From NCBI GenBank assembly GCA_016742175.1, contig JACVCH010000027.1, forward strand, positions 1 to 36,288: a stretch of DNA of 36,288 bases, in the 5' to 3' direction. Shown here piece by piece: positions 31,535-36,288 of this stretch. The DNA comes from Rhizobiaceae bacterium (GTDB lineage Bacteria; Pseudomonadota; Alphaproteobacteria; Rhizobiales; Rhizobiaceae). Both the position numbers and the translations under genes were made by a program. The notes beneath the pieces were generated by a model. The model was given only the letters and a program-made list of their open reading frames with translations, ran no database searches and was not told the origin of the DNA. How positions within the stretch are numbered: position 1 is the first letter of the stretch; every line of letters begins with the position of its first letter.

Positions 31535-33241
31535 TCAGTTGCCCAGCGCCGCGTCCACCGCGATTTCGGCATCGAGGAGGCCGGCGCCGAAATAGTAGGA
31601 CAGGCCTTTGGTCGGCTCGTCGTCGGCGTTCATCGGGTCCGGTGCGAGTTGGGTGGTGCCGGGGCGGACCGGGGTCGCGTGGCGGCATGCGGCGACGAGG
31701 ATCGCCTTGGCCTGGAGGCCGTCCAGGCGCGCTGCCGGGCCGTTCTTCGCCTTGTTGGCCCTTGCCGCAAGCGCTGCGACGCCTGCGACAAGGGCCGAGG
31801 CACCCGACGTTCCCCCGAACGTCGTGTAGTACCCCCCACCTGTTCCCGGCGCGGCGAAAGGCGGGACGCGCGCCGAACGGGGCGGCGAGCCGGCCTCGTA
31901 GCCGTAGATGCCGGGAAGATCCGTCGTGACCAGGGCGTAGGAACTGAACGGCAGGACCTGGCCGCGGCCCGGATCGTAATAGTCGACATTGGCCGCCGGG
32001 TGCGTCGTGTCGCGGCGCAACTGGTGGCGGTTGAAGACTTCGCCGTCGTCGGCCGGCGCCACCAGGGTCAGCCCGTCGCCATAGTTGCTGTAGCCCGAGC
32101 GAAGCCCGTTCGGGGTGACCGCGCCGACGGCGACGACGCCATTGTCGGCCGCGGCGAGCCTTGCCGGGTAAATGATCTGGCTTTCGCCATCGTTGCCGGC
32201 GGCGCAGATGACCGGGATCTTGCGGCTGATGGCGACGATCAGCTTTTCGAGGATGGTCCATTCGCGCGCGCCGGAAGCGGAGGCGGCGTAGGGATCGATC
32301 TCGCTGCCGGCGGCGCCCTCTTCGGCAAGGCGCGCGAAGAGGTCGGCTTTTTCGCGGTTGGTACGCAGGTGGTCGTTTTGCGCCAGATCCGGCTTCGGCA
32401 GGACGCGGCTGCGAACGGGGTCCGGCAGGCCGCGCGGCAGGAGGATGATGTCGGCGCCGCAGTTCCAGGCGTGCAGGAAGGCGGCGATGAATTGTTCGGG
32501 ATCGGTGTCGAACGAGGTGCGGATGGAGATCAGCCGCGAGAACGGGTCGACGCCGAAATAGGGCAGAACGCCGGGATTGGGGCAGATCGAGAGCGCATCA
32601 CCGTTCGACGAGGCGAGGAGTTCGGGTGCGACGCTCGGCGGCGCGGGGTCCGTTTCGGATTCGATGATGGCGGCGGGTTCGCCCACCACCAGTCCGGCAA
32701 CTGCGGTGCCGTGGGACCCGAACGTCTCGTCGCCATCGGCGAGCTGGCGCACCACGCCCTTCGACGCAGTGAGTTCGCCGACGAGCGCGGACAGGAAAGC
32801 AGTGTCGTCGGCGCCGAGACCGAGCGCGCCGAGGCCGGAAATGTCGAGGCCGGCAAAGAACGGGGCCTCTTCCTCGCGCTCGTGCGGGTTGGCAGGGTCG
32901 ATGGGCTGGGTCGTCGCGCCGTGGCGATGGCTGGCAAGGTCGATCGAGCGCGGGTCGATGCGCGTGCGCAGGTTCGGGTGAAGCTTGCTGACGCCGACAT
33001 CGATGAGCGCCACGACGGCCGGTTCCGAGGCCTGCGGAAAGGCGGTTGCGATCGTATCCCAGACGGTGCCGGTGATGGTCGGCGACGCGGTCGCGGCCAG
33101 CCTGTCGGCGCCGGTGGTCACGGGCCCGAACTGCGCCTTTATCACGCCGAGCGCGACGAGGTGCCAGAGGAAGTAGTAGGCCGGCGGCATGGCTTGGCCG
33201 TCATTGCCGCCCAGCCCGTCGGTGACATCAAACTGGCTCAT
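31535..33241 (-). CDS. Subtilisin-like serine peptidase (S8), no signal peptide
   Basis: The 568-residue protein has the S8 catalytic triad in order: Asp81 (ALIDVGVSKLHPNL), His177 (FGSHGTAVAGLV) and Ser479 (FGGTSGASALVAGVAALA), with oxyanion Asn350 (ICAAGNDG). Spacing between Asp and His is longer than in classic subtilisins. There is no N-terminal signal peptide or prodomain; it starts MSQFDVTDGLGGNDGQAMPP, so it may act inside the cell or be exported by a leaderless route. The start has GGAGGATGTCCC upstream, 18 bp after the PAP2-like gene, as the last gene of the cassette. Confidence 0.88.
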   Translation of the reverse strand: MSQFDVTDGLGGNDGQAMPPAYYFLWHLVALGVIKAQFGPVTTGADRLAATASPTITGTVWDTIATAFPQASEPAVVALIDVGVSKLHPNLRTRIDPRSIDLASHRHGATTQPIDPANPHEREEEAPFFAGLDISGLGALGLGADDTAFLSALVGELTASKGVVRQLADGDETFGSHGTAVAGLVVGEPAAIIESETDPAPPSVAPELLASSNGDALSICPNPGVLPYFGVDPFSRLISIRTSFDTDPEQFIAAFLHAWNCGADIILLPRGLPDPVRSRVLPKPDLAQNDHLRTNREKADLFARLAEEGAAGSEIDPYAASASGAREWTILEKLIVAISRKIPVICAAGNDGESQIIYPARLAAADNGVVAVGAVTPNGLRSGYSNYGDGLTLVAPADDGEVFNRHQLRRDTTHPAANVDYYDPGRGQVLPFSSYALVTTDLPGIYGYEAGSPPRSARVPPFAAPGTGGGYYTTFGGTSGASALVAGVAALAARANKAKNGPAARLDGLQAKAILVAACRHATPVRPGTTQLAPDPMNADDEPTKGLSYYFGAGLLDAEIAVDAALGN

Positions 33242-33259
33242 GGGACATCCTCCGAAATC

Positions 33260-34285
33260 TCATATCCATTCCCGCTGCGCGGCAGCGAAGGTCGGCCGGA
33301 ACGCTTCGCGCAGATAGGGCGCGAAGCGGCGAGCGAGCTCGCGCCCGCCATCGGTGTCGCTGGGGTAGTGCAGGCCCGCCCATTCGCGGTTTTCAGCGAC
33401 CTTGCGCGCGATCCGCGCCAGTTCGTCGGTGGCCGGGTGCTCGGGCAGGATGGTGCTGAAGGCGAAGGCGATCGAGTGGCACTGGAAGGAGTGGTTGCTC
33501 GGATAGGCGTCATGCGCCGGGTTCGCCAGAAGCGGGCGCAGGCGCGGCTCGAACTGGTTCGGGCGCATGCGGGCGTAGCGCGCCTTGTAGATGAGGCCGA
33601 CATATTCGCACATCGACAGGATCGCCAGGAACAGCGCCTCCGTCTGCTCGTAGCCGGCGAGGCCGTCGATGCCGAGCGGGCGGGTGAAATCGGTCAGGTC
33701 GAGCGTCGCCTCGCGGTCGATGTCTGCCCTGCGGCGCACGCGCTCGCGGTCGCGGCGCTGCATCGAGAGCAGCACTTCGGTCTCGAGCCGCGTCATGTCG
33801 GGTCCGGGCGGACCGGCAATGTCGAGCGTCTCCCAGGCGAAGCGGCGGGCCGGCGCGAAGGGGTCTGCGGCCGGGTCGCGGTGGAGCCGGCGCAGTTCCG
33901 CCGCCGGCAGGAGCGTCCCGTCCGAGCCGCCGGCGATCGTGCCGGTCTGCTTGTTCTTGTTCTTGTTTTTATTCTTGTTCTTGTTCTTGTTGAGCGAGGC
34001 CTTGTTCTGGACCGACGAGGAAAGGCTGCGAAGGACGCTGAGGCTGCTGGTCAGCACCGCAGCTTCCACCGCGTGCGGCGGAAGGATCGCCGGAGGCGCC
34101 AGGCGCTCATCGACGCCTGCGGTCGCCAGAGCGGGCTCATCCGCGGCAAATGCCATCGCCGGCTGTTGCGGCCGGTCTTCGGTTGCGCAGGGCAGGACCT
34201 CGTCGTTCTCGACCTTGAAGCGGTAGCGGTCGAGGAAATCGGCGAACCGGGTGTGCTGCTGCAATGCTGGACTGTCGGTCATCAT
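33260..34285 (-). CDS. PAP2/vanadium-haloperoxidase-fold protein with NK-repeat
   Basis: This 341-residue protein contains the phosphatase/haloperoxidase signature: Lys234-x6-RP (YKARYARMRP), PSNH (262-265, normally PSGH), and Arg300-x5-His306-x3-Asp310 (NREWAGLHYPSD). These residues bind phosphate or vanadate. The N-terminal 115 residues are disordered-looking and include seven Asn-Lys repeats at 99-112 from a hexanucleotide repeat. It has no signal peptide or obvious membrane segments, so it is a soluble phosphatase or haloperoxidase-like enzyme. A strong GGGAGGCG site precedes the ATG at 34285. It is between the SARP-like regulator and the S8 peptidase. Confidence 0.8.
   Translation of the reverse strand: MMTDSPALQQHTRFADFLDRYRFKVENDEVLPCATEDRPQQPAMAFAADEPALATAGVDERLAPPAILPPHAVEAAVLTSSLSVLRSLSSSVQNKASLNKNKNKNKNKNKNKQTGTIAGGSDGTLLPAAELRRLHRDPAADPFAPARRFAWETLDIAGPPGPDMTRLETEVLLSMQRRDRERVRRRADIDREATLDLTDFTRPLGIDGLAGYEQTEALFLAILSMCEYVGLIYKARYARMRPNQFEPRLRPLLANPAHDAYPSNHSFQCHSIAFAFSTILPEHPATDELARIARKVAENREWAGLHYPSDTDGGRELARRFAPYLREAFRPTFAAAQREWI
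33950..33991. repeat. Hexanucleotide tandem repeat (NK)7 inside PAP2-like gene
   Basis: Seven tandem copies of a 6-bp unit (CTTGTT on the plus strand, AACAAG on the coding strand), one copy degenerate (AATAAA), encode Asn-Lys seven times. Since the unit is a multiple of three, expansion changes protein length but not frame. The AT-rich block stands out in the GC-rich gene. Confidence 0.9.
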
Positions 34286-34331
34286 CGCCTCCCGAACATG
34301 GCCGGGCCGCCCGCCATTGCGGGCTGGTCCA

Positions 34332-36110
34332 TCAGCTTTTCTTGACGCCTGCCTTGAGGAGGCCGGCGACGAGATCGCCTCCCCCCTTGGTCTGGATGAT
34401 CGGATAGCGCGCGTCGATGAGCGCGCCGATCGAAAAATCTGGCTCGACGACGGACAGACGGTCGAGCAGCTGGTGCGCCGTCTTCAAATCGTCCGTGTGC
34501 GCGTAGCTCGACACCAGGTAGCGCAGCAGGCTGTTGAAATCGGGCCGGTCGAGGAGCGCCTGCTCGCCGGCCGCGATCGCCAGATCGTGCTTGCCCGCCA
34601 GCGCCGCGTTGATGCAGAGCGAAGTGTCGAAATAGTAGCGGTGCGGGCTGTAGGCGCCGAGATGGCGGCCCCATTTGGCCAGCGCCATGCCCTTTTCGGG
34701 CTGGCCCGCATAGGCGTGGAGCATGGAGTAGAGATCCCAGCCGAGAACCTGCGCCGGATTGATCTTGATCGCGCGCTCGAAGAGGCGCGAGGCCGTGTCG
34801 TATTCGCCGAAGAGATAGGAATGGACGTGCCCGACGAGCGCCAGCGTCACCGCATTGTTGCCGTCGCGCTCGATGGCGCGGCGCGCGAGTTGCTGGGCTT
34901 CCTCGATGGTCGCGAGCGTGTCGGGCGAAAAGCGCTGGCCGACGCGGAAGGTCAGGAGGAAGGCCAGCCAGGCATAGGCCTGCGGCGTCGCATTGCCGGC
35001 GATCAGCGCGCGCAAGGTGCGCTCGGCGCTGTCGAGATCGGTGCGCGACAGGCGGAACATCGCGTTAACCGCTCCGAACATGCTCTCGCGTGTCGCGTCC
35101 GGCTTCAGATCCGGCCGCAGTTCGAACCAGCGGCGGATTTCCTCGATCGCCTGGTTGGTCAGGGCATAGATTTGCGAGGTGTCGCCGGCCTCGACCGCGC
35201 GGCGGTCGAGCGTCACGCTTTCGATCCAGACGAGGCTCTGATCGGAGACGCGGTGAAGATTGATCGTGACGTGGATGTCGCGCGGCGAGAACGTGTAGCG
35301 GGCGCCGACCGCAAGCTGGATCGCGCCCATGGTCGCGTCGTCCGCGCCGGTTCCGTTCGCGTCGGCTTGTCCGGCGCGGTGCGCGAAATCCGAGACGCTG
35401 ATGTCGCCGCTTTCGAGCAGCAGCTTGGCGAGGAGTTCGCCGAGGCGCTGCGGCAGGTGGCCGGCGCCGTCGGGCGATCCCTGGATCAAAGGCGGCGTCA
35501 GCGCGACCGACCATCCCGACCGCGCCGGCCGGGAGGCGTCGTCCGGGCCCGCTCCGGCGGAAATCGACGCGGAGGCGGCGCTGCGTGGTTCCTTCGCGGG
35601 CGTCAGGTCGCGCGGGGCGGCCGCGTTCTCGAAGCGGCCGCGCCAGAGTTGGCGCTCCAGCGTCAGCCAGTCCTCGAATTCGGGATCGCAGATGTCGAGG
35701 CCTTCGAGAAATTCGCCTTCGGCTTCGCGCGCATCGAAATTCGTCGCGTCCGAGCGGTCCGAGAGTTTCTGCAGGATGTCGAGCGCATCGACGCGCATGC
35801 GGCCGAGATTGAGCGTGACGGTTTGCTTGTCGGCGACGAGCAGCGTATCGGCCAGGGGGCCGAGCGCCTTGCGCACGTCGAGGAGTGCCTGGCGCAGGCT
35901 GGCGGAGGCCTGGTCCTCGCCCCGGTCGCTCCACAATTTGTCGCGCAGCCAGACCCGCGAGCGCGAACCGCGCGGGGCAAGCGCAAGCAGCGCGAGAAGC
36001 GCGCGCGACTTCTGCGCCCGCGGCGTGCGGTCGACATCGTGCGCGTCCAGAACCGTCAACGGTCCGAACAGGAACATGTCGCAGAGATGTGAGGCAGCAT
36101 CGCTTTTCAT
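34332..36110 (-). CDS. SARP-like winged-helix/TPR transcriptional regulator
   Basis: This protein (592 residues from the 36110 ATG) resembles SARP/DnrI-type regulators. It has an N-terminal OmpR-like winged helix at about 12-105 (MFLFGPLTVLDAHD, LLALLALAPRGSRSRVWLRD, QASASLRQALLDVRKALGPL), a bacterial-transcriptional-activation-like linker, and a long TPR-rich C-terminus (about 370-580; ARRAIERDGNNAVTLALVGH, FERAIKINPAQVLGWDLYSM). It is the first gene of a cassette with PAP2-like and S8-peptidase genes (46 and 18 bp gaps) and likely activates it. An in-frame ATG at 36254 would add 48 residues of unlike character and is less favoured. AAGG precedes 36110. Confidence 0.78.
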   Translation of the reverse strand: MKSDAASHLCDMFLFGPLTVLDAHDVDRTPRAQKSRALLALLALAPRGSRSRVWLRDKLWSDRGEDQASASLRQALLDVRKALGPLADTLLVADKQTVTLNLGRMRVDALDILQKLSDRSDATNFDAREAEGEFLEGLDICDPEFEDWLTLERQLWRGRFENAAAPRDLTPAKEPRSAASASISAGAGPDDASRPARSGWSVALTPPLIQGSPDGAGHLPQRLGELLAKLLLESGDISVSDFAHRAGQADANGTGADDATMGAIQLAVGARYTFSPRDIHVTINLHRVSDQSLVWIESVTLDRRAVEAGDTSQIYALTNQAIEEIRRWFELRPDLKPDATRESMFGAVNAMFRLSRTDLDSAERTLRALIAGNATPQAYAWLAFLLTFRVGQRFSPDTLATIEEAQQLARRAIERDGNNAVTLALVGHVHSYLFGEYDTASRLFERAIKINPAQVLGWDLYSMLHAYAGQPEKGMALAKWGRHLGAYSPHRYYFDTSLCINAALAGKHDLAIAAGEQALLDRPDFNSLLRYLVSSYAHTDDLKTAHQLLDRLSVVEPDFSIGALIDARYPIIQTKGGGDLVAGLLKAGVKKS

Positions 36111-36288
36111 TGCGAAGGCCTTGAAATCCTCTGACGCCCCGTCCCTAAAATACCACGATTGCGCGCCTGCGCCCGCGAAAACATGCGCCTCGCCGAAGGC
36201 CGGCGGAACGCGGGCGATCATCCCTTGAATGTCATGTAGCTGCATGTCGTACATGGGCCGTTTTCCCTTGCGCGGCGCGGTTCAGGGC
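36111..36288. other. Upstream region of the SARP-like regulator
   Basis: This 178-bp end of the window should contain the promoter of the regulator/PAP2/S8 cassette. The regulator frame continues open through 36254, so part could be coding. I saw no clear repeat, operator or RNA structure. Confidence 0.4.

Noticed and set aside
31649-36092. Two very long plus-strand frames across S8, PAP2 and SARP genes
   Set aside because: Both are antisense to genes with intact catalytic motifs and good ribosome sites; composition is arginine-rich and repetitive.
36111-36254. N-terminal extension of the SARP-like protein with a DIQG segment as in DyP peroxidases
   Set aside because: Four residues are too little evidence; the regulator domain begins right after the 36110 start.
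1-36288. tRNA, rRNA, CRISPR or riboswitch elements
   Set aside because: None was seen by reading the intergenic regions, though small RNAs cannot be excluded without folding or covariance searches.

Overview
The window looks like an accessory or chromosomal stretch of an alphaproteobacterium, most likely a rhizobial-type Hyphomicrobiales (Mesorhizobium/Rhizobium-like). The reasons are the high GC content, the rhizobial glycerol ABC operon glpSTPQUV in its known gene order, and alphaproteobacterial versions of NuoB, GlxA, DUF899 and split transketolase proteins. No tRNA, rRNA, CRISPR array or intact mobile element was found. Nearly all genes lie on the minus strand.

Layout. (1) 1-1475: the start of an MBL-fold hydrolase, the C-terminal part of a TRAP transporter large permease, and a frameshifted fragment of an IS21-type IstA transposase. 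The permease has lost its 5' half next to the IS remnant. (2) 1476-7667: the glycerol ABC transporter operon (two ATPases, two permeases, the small membrane protein GlpU and the binding protein GlpV). A GC-rich hairpin follows it, and about 200 bp upstream are three helically phased GAAAC repeats that suit a DeoR/GlpR-type repressor. glpR and glpD are not in the window. (3) 7668-8354: mostly non-coding, with a possible short coding remnant and a 22-bp dyad. (4) 8355-21761: many small detoxification or stress-type units, each beside its own regulator: Rrf2/AhpD-like, TetR/membrane protein, Tat-like VOC protein/membrane protein, GST, GlxA-type AraC/SRPBCC, TetR/orphan NuoB/4-TM protein, VOC, GlxA/membrane DJ-1, and DUF899/small membrane protein facing a TPR-wHTH regulator/beta-propeller. 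Several regulators have convincing inverted repeats at the expected promoters. (5) 21822-31514: one eight-gene minus-strand operon (class III aminotransferase, split transketolase, peptide-type ABC transporter) with a divergent GntR/FCD regulator. A 14-bp sequence is repeated in front of both the aminotransferase and the transketolase, so this looks like a dedicated uptake and catabolism module of unknown substrate. (6) 31535-36110: a SARP/TPR regulator, a PAP2/vanadium-haloperoxidase-fold protein and a subtilisin-like peptidase in one operon. Neither enzyme has a visible signal peptide.

Most notable: (a) GlpS and GlpT carry complementary defects, a lost switch histidine in GlpS and a lost LSGGQ in GlpT, predicting one canonical and one dead ATP site; (b) an orphan NuoB with all four cluster N2 cysteines, apparently controlled by a TetR repressor through three matching operators; (c) the aminotransferase/transketolase/ABC operon with its duplicated operator; (d) the SARP/PAP2/S8 cassette.
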